Below are positions 27,894 to 37,044 of a stretch of DNA of 64,000 nucleotides, in pieces. How positions within the stretch are numbered: position 1 is the first letter of the stretch; every line of letters starts with the position of its first letter. The stretch comes from Rhizobium sp. ARZ01. Lineage in GTDB: Bacteria; Pseudomonadota; Alphaproteobacteria; Rhizobiales; Rhizobiaceae. The stretch covers positions 744,001-808,000 of the forward strand of contig NZ_JACVAE010000001.1 in assembly GCF_014851675.1 (NCBI RefSeq), given 5' to 3'. Under the pieces are notes generated by a model, which was not told the DNA's origin, did no database searches, and saw nothing but the letters and a program-made list of their open reading frames with translations. The position numbers were made by a program, and so were the translations under genes.

Positions 27894-28484
27894 TCAGTCC
27901 TTGAACTTCACGTAGTCCGGAAACACCGCCTCGAACTTAGTCAAATAGCGCTTCAGCTTCGGGCGGCCCTTCTGCCATTGTCCGGCAAAGCGCAGTTCGA
28001 TGTAGTGCAGCATGGCGGCGAGGGCGAAATGGCCGCCATGTGGTTTCTTGCCGAGCCGCGGCATGCTCTTTTCAAGATGATCGAGTCCGCGCTCCACCTT
28101 CGACCACTGGCGGTCGATCCAGGGCTGGTGGAGCTTGTCTTCCGGGCGCATCCGTCGTTCGTAGACGATTGCAAGAAGACAGTCGCAAATGCCGTCCGCG
28201 GTCGCTTCAAGCACTTCGGCCTCCGTCCGCTTGGTGCTGGCGCGGGGATAGAGCTTGCGGCCGGTCTCCCGGTCGATGAACTGCATGATGACCCGGCTGT
28301 CGAAAATGGCCTGGCCGCTGTCGGTGACGAGCGTGGGGATCTTGCCGAGCGGATTGGCGGCGATCAGGTCGGCCGGATCGGCAGTGGTGTCGGCCACAAG
28401 GTGCTCGGCATCCAGCCCGCTGTAGTGGGCAGCCATGCGCACCTTGGTGGAATAGGGCGAGGCCGAGGAATAGTAGATCTTCAA
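27894..28484 (-). CDS. Glutathione S-transferase family protein
   Basis: 196 residues. The thioredoxin-like N-terminus KIYYSSASPYSTKVRMAAHYSGL has the catalytic-region SPYSTKVR, then NPLGKIPTLVTDSGQAIFDSRVIMQFID with cis-Pro and the gamma-glutamyl-binding D-S, and a helical C-terminal domain. Start is taken as TTG 28484 with GGAGA 5-9 bases upstream; an upstream start adds residues with no similarity. Substrate unknown. It is a different branch from the GST at 12881. Confidence 0.87.
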   Translation of the reverse strand: MKIYYSSASPYSTKVRMAAHYSGLDAEHLVADTTADPADLIAANPLGKIPTLVTDSGQAIFDSRVIMQFIDRETGRKLYPRASTKRTEAEVLEATADGICDCLLAIVYERRMRPEDKLHQPWIDRQWSKVERGLDHLEKSMPRLGKKPHGGHFALAAMLHYIELRFAGQWQKGRPKLKRYLTKFEAVFPDYVKFKD

Positions 28485-28613
28485 GGGTATTCTCCTGGTT
28501 GGATGGCCGACTGGAGTAATTCCAGCAAGAGTGGGTGGCGGCCTTGCGTCCGGGGATTGCATGAAAACAAGACGTTAGAGCATTTCCTCGATTCGGCTAA
28601 GCGCGCAATTGCG

Positions 28614-29378
28614 CTAGCGGACCGGTGGCTGGGTTATGGTTTTTGCCTTGCAGGCAGCCCGGTCGACCTCGGGGCAATCGCGAAAATCGAGCCCCGGCGT
28701 CAGGCAGATGCGTATCTCCTCGAGCCGGCCGCCGTCGCAGGTCACGGCGATGCCGCGTTCGGTCAGCCCCGGATTATCCTTGATCAGTGCCGATTCCACG
28801 TCCGCCGTATCCAGTCGTTTGCCGGATGCCTGTTCCAGGCTGTCGGGGATGGCGATCCGCGCGAAGGCCGCGCGGGTGACGGCCAGATAGTCGCGCTGGC
28901 TGAGCCCCGAACAACTGCCGTGCTTGCGCCATTGATGTCCGATCAGGCCCATGGACGGGATGATGTCCAGATATTGCTGGCCGAGCGCTGTCGGCACGCG
29001 GTCGGATTCGCGCGTGCGGCAAAATTCCGGGAAACCGCGCTCGAATTGCGGCCACAGGCCATGAACGATGAAACTGGCGTTCCGGCCGCTCCGGCACTGC
29101 TCGCTGCGGCCGGCCGCATCGTTGTCCATGCACCAGGTCGGCGACCAGGACAGCGACAGCACGTAAAAGTCAAAGCCGTGCCCTTGCGGCACGGTCGCAG
29201 CGGCTGGCGGTTTGGCATTGCCGGTTGTCTGTGCAGTTCGTTGTGTGGGCTGGGCTTTGCCTTGGTCGGATTGCGTTTGGTCTTCGCCGCAAGCGGCAAG
29301 CGTCAACGACAGGGCGGCGGCAAGCGGCACGGCAAGGCGGGCGGCGAGGCGCCGATCAGGGGTATCAGGATCGGGCAC
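28614..29378 (-). CDS. Ribonuclease T2 family lipoprotein/periplasmic RNase
   Basis: 254 residues. An N-terminal hydrophobic signal ends in a lipobox-like LTLAAC, then a Q/T-rich linker to about residue 65. The catalytic histidines are in CAS1 FIVHGLWPQFERG and CAS2 GHQWRKHGSC; the active-site E/H/K set of CAS2 is altered at the Glu (Q in HQW), which deserves checking. Cysteines are paired as in T2 enzymes. The enzyme likely degrades RNA in the periplasm. It sits 3 bases after another secreted gene on the same strand. Confidence 0.9.
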   Translation of the reverse strand: MPDPDTPDRRLAARLAVPLAAALSLTLAACGEDQTQSDQGKAQPTQRTAQTTGNAKPPAAATVPQGHGFDFYVLSLSWSPTWCMDNDAAGRSEQCRSGRNASFIVHGLWPQFERGFPEFCRTRESDRVPTALGQQYLDIIPSMGLIGHQWRKHGSCSGLSQRDYLAVTRAAFARIAIPDSLEQASGKRLDTADVESALIKDNPGLTERGIAVTCDGGRLEEIRICLTPGLDFRDCPEVDRAACKAKTITQPPVR

Positions 29379-29381
29379 GGT

Positions 29382-29849
29382 TCAATAGGGGGTGCGAAGC
29401 GATGCGCAATCGTCGCCGTAGACATACCAGGGATCGAGGCCGGGAATGCAGAACTCGATACTGCGTCCCATCCCGGCAAAGCCCCACGGCCGCTCGATCA
29501 GGTAGAACAGCGGACGATGGCTGCCATCCGTAAGCGTCGCGTCGGCGACGCAATATTGGCGCTGCACTGACGAGATGTATCCGTTGAACGGTTCGAACTG
29601 GGTCAGTTGCGCCCGGCGGATCTCGTAGATCGACAGGTTCTGCCGGATGTAGTTCGCGGCCTTGTATTCGAAGCGGCGGGTAATGAAGCCGAGGACGCCC
29701 GGGTCCGCGCAAACGCTTGCCTGGGCTGGCGAGGCATAGGCCGGCCGGACCTCGGCATAGTTTCCGTAGTCGGCCGCTTTGGCCGGGGCGGCAAAAAGGC
29801 CGGCAGTGAAAAGGCATGCTGCCAGCGTAACGGCGCGTTTGACTGTCAT
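29382..29849 (-). CDS. Secreted protein of unknown function, RNase T2 neighbour
   Basis: 155 residues with a clear signal peptide (MTVKRAVTLAACLFTAGLFAAPAKA-A). The mature part has four or five cysteines (SVCADPGVLGF, QRQYCVADATL, IEFCIPGLD, DDCASLRTPY) likely paired in the periplasm, and no known motif I recognise. Tight spacing upstream of the RNase T2 gene suggests co-transcription and a shared periplasmic role. Confidence 0.7.
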   Translation of the reverse strand: MTVKRAVTLAACLFTAGLFAAPAKAADYGNYAEVRPAYASPAQASVCADPGVLGFITRRFEYKAANYIRQNLSIYEIRRAQLTQFEPFNGYISSVQRQYCVADATLTDGSHRPLFYLIERPWGFAGMGRSIEFCIPGLDPWYVYGDDCASLRTPY

Positions 29850-29968
29850 GGTCCCCTCCGGCAGCGCACCGGTCCAATGAACGTTCCGGCACCGCGCTGA
29901 ATTCCAGTGATGCCGCCCTCGGCGACACGCTCATCTGCCAAGAGATTGCGTCTCACACCCGCATGAGG

Positions 29969-30832
29969 TCAAGAGGCGAGTTGCTGCTCGCCCGCGATCC
30001 AGAAGCTGCGCGCCGAGGCAAAGCGGTCCTGTCGCAGCCTTTCTTTCAGGAACGGCAGAAGAAGTCCGAGCTCGTCCTTCAGCGTGAAGGGCGGGTTGAC
30101 GACGATCAGGCCGGAACCTGTTAGGCCCGTCGTCTCGCGATCGCTTCTAACCGATAATTCGGCACAGAGCATTTTCGGAATGCCGAGATCCTTCAGCGCC
30201 TTATGGAATTCGGCGATCGGTGCGCCCTTTTTCAATGGATACCACAGGCAGTAGACGCCGCCCGGAAATTTCCGATACGCCCTGGCCAGTCCGTCCACCA
30301 GCCGCTCGTACTCACCTTCCTTCTCGAACGGCGGGTCGACCAGGATAATGCCGCGCTTTTCCTTCGGCGGCACATGCGCACCGAGCGAAAGCCAGCCGTC
30401 GAGGTGGGTGACACGGCTCTGGAAGTCGCCGTCGAACAATCGGTGCAGGGTTTCGTAGTCGTCCGGGTGCAGCTCCATCGCGGAAAGCCGGTCCTGCGAG
30501 CGGAAGAGCATGCGCGCCAGTTTGGGCGAGCCGGGATAGAGCCGCACGCCGCCATCGGGATTGAGCGCCTTCACGGCATCGAGATAGGGCGCAAGCAGGG
30601 GGACGATATCCGCCGGAAGGTCGTCGCCGAGCAGCCGGCCGATCCCCTCATGCCATTCGCCCGTCTTCTGCGCCTCCTCGCTGGAAAGGTCGTAGAGGCC
30701 GATTCCGGCATGGGTGTCGAGCACGCGGAACGCCTTGTCCTTGCCCTGCATGTAGGTGACGAGCCGTGCCAGCACCGCATGCTTGAGCACGTCGGCAAAA
30801 TTGCCCGCATGATAGATGTGGCGATAATTCAT
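29969..30832 (-). CDS. rlmJ: 23S rRNA (adenine-2030 N6)-methyltransferase
   Basis: 287 residues of the RlmJ family: N-terminal MNYRHIYHAGNFADVLKHAVLARLV, SAM-binding DTHAGIGLYDL, DGWLSLG, and the catalytic VDPPFEKEGEYERL (DPPF motif). It methylates 23S rRNA A2030. It ends with CAGTT-type divergent spacing to the molybdopterin oxidoreductase gene at 30920. Confidence 0.95.
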   Translation of the reverse strand: MNYRHIYHAGNFADVLKHAVLARLVTYMQGKDKAFRVLDTHAGIGLYDLSSEEAQKTGEWHEGIGRLLGDDLPADIVPLLAPYLDAVKALNPDGGVRLYPGSPKLARMLFRSQDRLSAMELHPDDYETLHRLFDGDFQSRVTHLDGWLSLGAHVPPKEKRGIILVDPPFEKEGEYERLVDGLARAYRKFPGGVYCLWYPLKKGAPIAEFHKALKDLGIPKMLCAELSVRSDRETTGLTGSGLIVVNPPFTLKDELGLLLPFLKERLRQDRFASARSFWIAGEQQLAS

Positions 30833-30919
30833 ATCGGGTACCGTGATGTGCCGATCATTTGTTTCGATCGGAGAATTTTATGCCTTCTTGGCGCTTTGCC
30901 TCTGGAATATAGAAAAGCC

Positions 30920-33040
30920 ATGAACCTTGCGACCCCCAATCTCGGCAAACCCACGATCGGCCACTCGGTCTGTCCGCACGACTGTCCGTCTGCCTGCGCG
31001 CTCGATATCGAGATCGGCGCCGACGGAAAGATCGGCAAGGTGCGCGGCAGCGCCGACAACAGCTACACCGCAGGCGTCATCTGCGCCAAGGTCGCCCGCT
31101 ATGCCGATCGGCTCTACCATCCCGACCGGCTGCTGAAGCCGCTGCGCCGCAAGGGCGAGAAGGGCGGCGGCGACTGGCAGGACATCTCCTGGGAAGCCGC
31201 ACTCGACGAGATCGCGGACGCCTTCGTCAAGGCCGAGCAAGCGCACGGGTCCGAGGCCGTCTGGCCCTACTACTATGCCGGCACGATGGGGCAGGTGCAG
31301 CGCGATTCCATCGACCGCCTGCGCCACGCCAAGCGCTATTCCGGCTTCTTCGATTCGATCTGCACCAACACCGCCTGGACCGGCTACGTGATGGGCACCG
31401 GCAGCCTGCGCGGTCCGGATCCACGCGAGATGGCCAGGGCCGACTGCGTCGTCATCTGGGGCACCAACGCCGTCTCCACCCAGGTCAACGTGATGACCCA
31501 TGCGGTGAAGGCGCGCAAAGAGCGCGGCGCGAAGATCGTTGTCATCGACATCTACGATAACCCGACGATGAAGCAGGCCGACATGGCGCTGAAGCTGCGC
31601 CCGGGCACGGATGCGGCACTTGCCTGCGCCGTCATGCACGTCGCCTTCCGCGACGGTCACGCCGACCGCGCCTACATGGAAAAGTTCGCCGACGATCCAG
31701 CCGGGCTCGAGGCGCATCTCGCCACCCGCGGGCCGGAATGGGCCGCCGCGATCACCGGGCTTTCGGTGGAGGAGATCGAAGCCTTCGCCCGCCTCGTCGG
31801 CGAGACGAAGCGCGCCTTCTTCCGCCTCGGCTACGGTTTTACCCGCAGCCGCAACGGGTCCGTCTCGATGCATGCCGCGCTCTCCGTCGCGACCGTGCTC
31901 GGGTCGTGGCAATACGACGGCGGCGGCGCGTTTCACAACAATGGCGGCATCTTCCGCCTCGACAAGCGCGAGTTGATGGGCCTCGATATGGTCGACCCTG
32001 ACATCCGCGAACTCGACCAGTCGCAGATCGGCCGCGTCTTGACCGGCGACCCGGTGGCGCTGCGCCAGCGCGGCCCGGTCACGGCCATGCTGATCCAGAA
32101 CACCAACCCCGCCAACATCGCCCCGGAACAGCGGCTGGTGAAGCGCGGCTTCCTGCGCGACGACCTGTTCCTCGCCGTGCACGAACAGTTCATGACGGAC
32201 ACGGCCAAGCTCGCCGACATCGTCCTGCCGGCCACCATGTTCGTCGAGCACGACGACCTCTATCGCGGCGGCGGCCACCAGCACATCCTGCTCGGCCCCA
32301 AGCTCGTCGAGCCGCCGCCGACCGTGCGCACCAACCTTTTCGTCATCGATGAACTGGCCAAGCGCCTCGGTGTTGCGCATCTGCCGGGCTTTGGCCTTTC
32401 TGAGCGCGAGCACATTACCCGCATGCTGCCGCACTACGAGATGGACTATGACGGGCTGGCGGAAGAAAAGTGGATCGACTGCCAGCCGGATTTCGAGACG
32501 GCGCATTTCGCCAAGGGGTTCGGCCACCCGGACGGCAAGTTCCGCTTCCGGCCGGATTGGCTTGCTACGCCCGCACCCAACCAGCCTCCGGCCTCGATCG
32601 GTGTGCTCGGCCCGCATCAGGCGTTGCCCGAATTCCCGGATTACGTCGAAGTGATCGAGACGGTGGATGAGGCGCATCCTTTCCGTCTCGCCACCCCGCC
32701 GGCGCGCACCTACCTCAATTCCAGCTTCACCGAGATGAAGTGGTCGCGCGAGCGCGAGGGCCGTCCCGAAGTGATGATCCATCCGGTCGACGCGGAATCG
32801 ATGGGTATTGCCGACGGCGACATCGTCCGGCTCGGCAACACGCGCGGAGAGATCCGTCTGCATGCGAAGGTCGCAGGCGACGCCAAGCCGGGCGTGCTGA
32901 TTGCCGAAGGCATCTGGCCGAACGGCGCCCATCTCGACGGAGAGGGCATCAACGTGCTCACCGGCGCCGATCCGGTCGCGCCCTATGGCGGTGCCGCCCT
33001 GCACGACAACCGCGTCTGGCTTGCGAAAGAAACCGCATGA
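30920..33040 (+). CDS. Molybdopterin oxidoreductase family protein with [4Fe-4S] motif
   Basis: 706 residues. ATG 30920 is chosen (MNLATPNLGKPTIGHSVCPHDCPSAC); the open frame upstream lacks similarity. The N-terminal C-x3-C-x3-C with a later Cys (GVICAKVARYADRLYHPDRLL) forms the iron-sulphur site of the DMSO-reductase family. Mo-bis-MGD segments are CTNTAWTGYVMG, VIWGTNAVSTQVNVMT and MLIQNTNPANIAPE; the C-terminal beta-barrel starts near PEVMIHPVDAESMGI. Physiological substrate unknown. It is translationally coupled by ATGA to nudK. Confidence 0.9.
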   Translation: MNLATPNLGKPTIGHSVCPHDCPSACALDIEIGADGKIGKVRGSADNSYTAGVICAKVARYADRLYHPDRLLKPLRRKGEKGGGDWQDISWEAALDEIADAFVKAEQAHGSEAVWPYYYAGTMGQVQRDSIDRLRHAKRYSGFFDSICTNTAWTGYVMGTGSLRGPDPREMARADCVVIWGTNAVSTQVNVMTHAVKARKERGAKIVVIDIYDNPTMKQADMALKLRPGTDAALACAVMHVAFRDGHADRAYMEKFADDPAGLEAHLATRGPEWAAAITGLSVEEIEAFARLVGETKRAFFRLGYGFTRSRNGSVSMHAALSVATVLGSWQYDGGGAFHNNGGIFRLDKRELMGLDMVDPDIRELDQSQIGRVLTGDPVALRQRGPVTAMLIQNTNPANIAPEQRLVKRGFLRDDLFLAVHEQFMTDTAKLADIVLPATMFVEHDDLYRGGGHQHILLGPKLVEPPPTVRTNLFVIDELAKRLGVAHLPGFGLSEREHITRMLPHYEMDYDGLAEEKWIDCQPDFETAHFAKGFGHPDGKFRFRPDWLATPAPNQPPASIGVLGPHQALPEFPDYVEVIETVDEAHPFRLATPPARTYLNSSFTEMKWSREREGRPEVMIHPVDAESMGIADGDIVRLGNTRGEIRLHAKVAGDAKPGVLIAEGIWPNGAHLDGEGINVLTGADPVAPYGGAALHDNRVWLAKETA

Positions 33041-33621
33041 CGAAGTTCCGCGACACGAAGATCGAGATCGTCTCGGACAAGACGCTCTCGGACAACTGGT
33101 ATCACCTGCGCAACGTCACCTTCGACTACACCGGCGCGGACGGCGAGACCGTCCGGATGAAGCGGGAGGTCTACGACCGCGGCAATGGTGCGACGATCCT
33201 GCTGCATGACCCGAAGCGCGACACGATCATTCTCGTCCGCCAGTTCCGCATGCCCGCCCATCAGAACGGCCATTCCGGCTGGCTGCTGGAGACGCCTGCC
33301 GGCCTGCTCGATGGTGAGCATCCGGCCGACGTCATCCGCCGCGAGGTGATGGAGGAAACCGGCTACCGCATCGACGAGGTGAAGCTGCTCTTCAAGGTGT
33401 TTATGAGTCCGGGTGCCGTGACCGAAACGATCCATTTCTTTGCCGCCACGATCGACGCGTCAATCCGCGAAGGCGAGGGCGGCGGTCTCGACCACGAGCA
33501 CGAGGACATCGAAGTGGTCGAAGTGAAGCTGGACGATGCCGCGCGCATGATCGAGACCGGCGAGATCTGCGACGCCAAGACGATCATGCTGATCCAGTGG
33601 GCGCTCTTGCAGCGGAAGTAG
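33037..33621 (+). CDS. nudK: Nudix hydrolase, GDP-mannose pyrophosphatase type
   Basis: 194 residues closely resembling E. coli NudK: IVSDKTLSDNWYHLRNVTFDYTG, KREVYDRGNGATILL, VRQFRMPAHQNG and LFKVFMSPGAVTETIHFFAA. The Nudix box G-x5-E-x7-REVMEETGY is intact. The ATG overlaps the previous stop (ATGA at 33037-33040). NudK hydrolyses GDP-mannose and other nucleotide sugars. Confidence 0.93.
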   Translation: MTKFRDTKIEIVSDKTLSDNWYHLRNVTFDYTGADGETVRMKREVYDRGNGATILLHDPKRDTIILVRQFRMPAHQNGHSGWLLETPAGLLDGEHPADVIRREVMEETGYRIDEVKLLFKVFMSPGAVTETIHFFAATIDASIREGEGGGLDHEHEDIEVVEVKLDDAARMIETGEICDAKTIMLIQWALLQRK

Positions 33622-33657
33622 CGGCAGGTTCCGGTGGTCCCAATGGCTTCATATGAG

Positions 33658-33771
33658 CCGTCATGCCGGACCTGATCCGGCATTCAGCGCGCTCAAGTCC
33701 TTGAGCGCAAAAGACTCTTTGGCGCCGCGGACGCGACGCTGCTGGATCCCGGCTCAAGGCCGGGATGACGG
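33658..33771. repeat. RIME-like intergenic palindrome, copy 3
   Basis: Same structure as the 14414 and 18858 copies: CCGTCATGCCGGACCTGATC, inner CGCTCAAGTCCTTGAGCGCA hairpin, AAAGACTCTTTG, closing GGCCGGGATGACGG. Confidence 0.85.
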
Positions 33772-33783
33772 TAGGCCTTCGCT

Positions 33784-33924
33784 CCTCACCCTAACCCTCT
33801 CCCCGCAAGCGGGGAGACGGAACGCGCCATACCGACGTGTATGCGAAAGCGGTGAGGCAGTGCCACGCCCGTCCTTCGCCCCGTTCTTGCGGGGAGAAAG
33901 TGCCCGTCAGGGCGGATGAGGGGC
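33784..33924. repeat. Second palindromic repeat family (CCTCACCCTAACCCTCTCCCC type)
   Basis: Outer arms CCTCACCCTAACCCTC ... GGATGAGGGG, with inner arms CTCCCCGCAAGCGGGGAGA and CCCCGTTCTTGCGGGGAGAA. It is a nested palindrome of about 141 bp of a type common between rhizobial genes, and abuts the RIME-like copy at 33658 (13 bp apart). Confidence 0.75.
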
Positions 33925-34070
33925 GGAAACCACGCGATCTGCTGGATGCGGCGCTCGACGGGCGGCACGCGCCGCGAGATCGGCCGGCGTATTGCCTCCT
34001 TCCCCCGATGTCAGGGGAACTATTCTGGTCGAGCAGGGTTCACACAGCGTCCGGCCAGGAGAAGAACAAA

Positions 34071-34428
34071 TGAACCTGCAGAAGGCCTACACCGTATTTC
34101 TCACCGCAGAACTTGCGGCGGCCGAAGGGTGGTATACGAAGTTGCTCGGCCGTGGCCCGGATTATCGGCCGATGGATACGATGGTGCAGTGGGAACTCTA
34201 CGGCCGGGGCGGGATAGCGCTTTCAACGGACGTCGAGATCGCCGGTAACGGCGTGATGTCCTTGTCGTCGATGATGTCGCGACCGAGCGCCGCAGGCTGC
34301 AGGGCCTGGGGATTGTGCTTGGGGACGACATTCAGGGCGACTACTCGACGCTGGCGCAGGTGCGTGATCCCGACGGCAACCTGCTCACACTGGCAACGCC
34401 GCCCTCCCGGCCCTATCCGCCCGCGTGA
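34071..34428 (+). pseudogene. Frameshifted VOC-family (glyoxalase/bleomycin-resistance) gene
   Basis: The first about 65 codons from ATG 34071 (AGGAG upstream) read MNLQKAYTVFLTAELAAAEG, WYTKLLGRGPDYRPMD, typical VOC. Around 34258-34270 the reading shifts by one base into another frame that continues VDDVATERRRLQGLG, YSTLAQVRDPDGNLLTLA and stops at 34426-34428. Read across the shift the product would be about 118 residues, normal for a single VOC domain. Either a true frameshift or a sequencing error; without repair, the first frame runs into unrelated Arg-rich sequence. Confidence 0.8.
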
Positions 34429-34559
34429 CCGCGCCGGAAGAAGGGAACCTGCCTTTCTTGAGAGGGGGCCGAGCCTTACTTTGGTGACTTTCACCCGGTG
34501 TTGATCGCCGGACGGCGGATGCACGTCGCTCTAGATGCCCGGCTGGTTGCGAAAGGCGG

Positions 34560-35231
34560 TCAAGTTACTGCTGGCGAAATCAGGTATGCGCCATCTATCT
34601 GCGGCAGGGTCGCGACCGCGACCGCCTTGCCGCCTTCCATGCGCACCTTGCCTTCCGCCAGCATCTTCAGCGCCAGCGGATAGGCCTGGTGCTCGACCGT
34701 GAGCACGCGCGCGGCAAGGTCTGCCGGGGTGTCGCCTGCGAGAATCGGCACGGCCGCCTGGACGATCGCCGGACCCTCGTCCATGCCTTCGGTGACGAAA
34801 TGCACGGTGCAGCCGGCGATCTTCATGCCGGCTTCGATGGCGCGGCGATGGGTGTCGAGGCCGGGAAACAGCGGCAGCAGGGAAGGGTGGATGTTGAGGA
34901 TCCGCCCCTCGTAGCGCGAGATGAACCGTCCCGACAGCAGCCGCATGTAGCCGGCAAGGCAGACGATGTCCGGGCGCTGGCGATCCAGCTCGGCGAGGAC
35001 CGCCTCTTCGTGCGCTTCCTTGGAATCGAAATCCTTGCGCGGGAAGACGAAGGTCGGGATGCCGAGCGCCTGCGCCTTCTCGATCCCGCCCGCTTCCGGC
35101 TTGTCGGAAAAGACCGCGACGATTTCGGCCGGAAAACCCTCCGCTGCGCAGGCCTTTGCCAGCGTCAGCATGTTGGAGCCGCTGCCGGAGATGAAGGCGA
35201 CGACGCGCTTGCGGGGGGCGCCCGAACTCAT
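34560..35231 (-). CDS. purN: Phosphoribosylglycinamide formyltransferase
   Basis: 223 residues; third step of purine synthesis using 10-formyl-tetrahydrofolate. Motifs: [31 protein letters not shown] and the formyl-binding [25 protein letters not shown], then [17 protein letters not shown] with the catalytic Asp. The start overlaps the purM stop by ATGA. Confidence 0.97.
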   Translation of the reverse strand: MSSGAPRKRVVAFISGSGSNMLTLAKACAAEGFPAEIVAVFSDKPEAGGIEKAQALGIPTFVFPRKDFDSKEAHEEAVLAELDRQRPDIVCLAGYMRLLSGRFISRYEGRILNIHPSLLPLFPGLDTHRRAIEAGMKIAGCTVHFVTEGMDEGPAIVQAAVPILAGDTPADLAARVLTVEHQAYPLALKMLAEGKVRMEGGKAVAVATLPQIDGAYLISPAVT

Positions 35232-36301
35232 AGGGCGAGCGTGCCCTTGTAGTTCGTGCCGGGCGCGCCGTCGTCGCGGGCGATCATGCGACCGAGCGTG
35301 AACACGCTCTCGCCTTCCGCCGCAAGAACGGCGCTGACCTTCTCGACCTCACCGGCCGAAACGACCGCGATCATGCCGACGCCGCAGTTGAAGGTGCGCA
35401 GCATCTCGTTTGCCGCCACGCCGCCGGTCTTCGACAGCCAGGAGAACACGGCCGGCGCCTTCACCGCGCCGAGATCGATCTCGGCGGCCAGGTGCTTCGG
35501 CAGCACGCGCGGAATGTTTTCCGGGAAGCCGCCGCCGGTGATGTGGGCGAGCGCCTTGATCGCGCCGGTCTCGCGGATCGCCTTCAGAAGCGGCTTCACA
35601 TAGATCTTCGTCGGCGTCATCAGCGCTTCGGCGAGCGTCTGGCCGGCTGCGAATGGGGCAGGGGCATCCCAGGCAAGACCGGACAGCGCCACAATCTTGC
35701 GCACCAGCGAGTAGCCGTTGGAGTGGACGCCGGAAGAGGCAAGCCCGAGGATCACGTCGCCCTCGGCGATGTCGCCGGCCGGCAGCAGCTTGCCGCGCTC
35801 GGCAGCGCCCACCGCAAAGCCTGCGAGGTCGTAATCGCCGCCGGCATACATGCCGGGCATCTCCGCCGTCTCGCCGCCGATCAGCGCGCAGCCGGCCTGG
35901 CGGCAGCCCTCGGCGATGCCGCCGACGATCGCCGCCCCCTGGTCGGGGTCGAGCTTGCCGGTGGCGAAGTAGTCGAGGAAGAACAGCGGCTCGGCGCCCT
36001 GCACCACGAGATCGTTGACGCACATGGCGACGAGGTCGATACCGACAGTGTCGTGCTTGTCGGCGTCGATCGCGATCTTCAGCTTGGTGCCGACGCCGTC
36101 ATTGGCGGCAACGAGCACCGGATCGGTGAAGCCCGCGGCCTTCAGGTCGAACAGGCCGCCGAAGCCGCCGATTTCGCCGTCGGCGCCCGGACGCCGCGTG
36201 GACCGGACGGCCGGCTTGATTTTCTCGACCAGCAGGTTGCCCGCGTCGATGTCGACGCCCGCGTCGCTGTAGGTCAGGCCGTTTTTCCCAGACTGGCTCA
36301 T
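35228..36301 (-). CDS. purM: Phosphoribosylformylglycinamidine cyclo-ligase (AIR synthetase)
   Basis: 357 residues; fifth step of purine synthesis. ATG 36301 is chosen ([21 protein letters not shown]), as the family start follows directly. Seen are [45 protein letters not shown] and [12 protein letters not shown]. It is the first gene of the purM-purN operon and is divergent from the CDP-alcohol transferase gene. Confidence 0.97.
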   Translation of the reverse strand: MSQSGKNGLTYSDAGVDIDAGNLLVEKIKPAVRSTRRPGADGEIGGFGGLFDLKAAGFTDPVLVAANDGVGTKLKIAIDADKHDTVGIDLVAMCVNDLVVQGAEPLFFLDYFATGKLDPDQGAAIVGGIAEGCRQAGCALIGGETAEMPGMYAGGDYDLAGFAVGAAERGKLLPAGDIAEGDVILGLASSGVHSNGYSLVRKIVALSGLAWDAPAPFAAGQTLAEALMTPTKIYVKPLLKAIRETGAIKALAHITGGGFPENIPRVLPKHLAAEIDLGAVKAPAVFSWLSKTGGVAANEMLRTFNCGVGMIAVVSAGEVEKVSAVLAAEGESVFTLGRMIARDDGAPGTNYKGTLAL

Positions 36302-36498
36302 GTCGGATCTCCGCTGGTGCAGGTGTTTGCGCCCGATTGGCACGAAGGGGGCGGAAGTGCAAGCGCAATGCCCGTAACTCCGACCCTTTTTTCCGTTTTT
36401 GCCCGCGGCCGATCCCCACCGTCATCCAGGGGCTTTAATTCGTCCGCCATGCACTCCACATTGCGGTGCAAATCGGGTGAGGGGAGAGAAGCTGACAG

Positions 36499-37044
36499 GT
36501 GATGACGATACCGAACATGATCACGGTTGCGCGGCTTCTGGCCGTTCCGGTCTTTGCCTGGTCGCTTCTGGATGGAAGGCTGCAAACGGCCTTTTTCCTC
36601 TTCCTCGCGGCCGGCCTGTCGGACGCTGTCGACGGATTTCTGGCGCGACGATGGAACCAGCATTCCGCTTTCGGCGCATGGCTCGATCCGATCGCCGACA
36701 AGCTGCTGATGGCGAGCGCCTACGGACTGCTCGGCTATCTCGGCGTCCTGCCGGCTTGGCTGGTTCTGCTGGTGATCGGCCGCGACGTGCTTATCGTCGC
36801 AGCGGTCGCGGTGGCCCGCCTCTTGGGCAAGGCACTGGAGGTGCGACCGATCCTCGTCTCGAAGGCGAATACCGCCGCGCAGGTGTTCCTCGTTGTTCTC
36901 GTGCTCGCCAATCTCGCCTTTGCCTTTGCCGCCGATCAGGTCGTCTGGGCGGCAATCCTTGTGACCGCCACCTTGACCATTCTCTCCGGCGCGGCCTATT
37001 TCAACATATGGATGCACCTCATGCGAAGAGTACCAGCACCGTGA
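36499..37044 (+). CDS. CDP-alcohol phosphatidyltransferase family protein
   Basis: About 181 residues; a membrane protein with about five helices. The signature is D-A-V-D-G-F-L-A-R-R ... GAWLDPIADKLL (D-x2-DG-x2-AR-x8-G-x3-D-x3-D), as in pgsA at 19760, so it joins a CDP-activated lipid to an alcohol (possibly cardiolipin or PG type). Start is GTG 36499 or ATG 36502 after a GGGGAGAG site. It overlaps the AI-2E gene by 37 bp (or GTGA if that gene starts at 37041). Confidence 0.88.
   Translation: MMTIPNMITVARLLAVPVFAWSLLDGRLQTAFFLFLAAGLSDAVDGFLARRWNQHSAFGAWLDPIADKLLMASAYGLLGYLGVLPAWLVLLVIGRDVLIVAAVAVARLLGKALEVRPILVSKANTAAQVFLVVLVLANLAFAFAADQVVWAAILVTATLTILSGAAYFNIWMHLMRRVPAP

Noticed and set aside
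27978..29570. 530-codon plus-strand frame across GST, RNase T2 and secreted protein genes
   Set aside because: It crosses three supported minus-strand genes and their gaps; no family similarity.
30878..33004. Long minus-strand open frame across the molybdopterin oxidoreductase
   Set aside because: It is the antisense shadow of a well-supported gene in high-GC DNA; the predicted protein has no family motif and a biased His/Asp/Arg composition.
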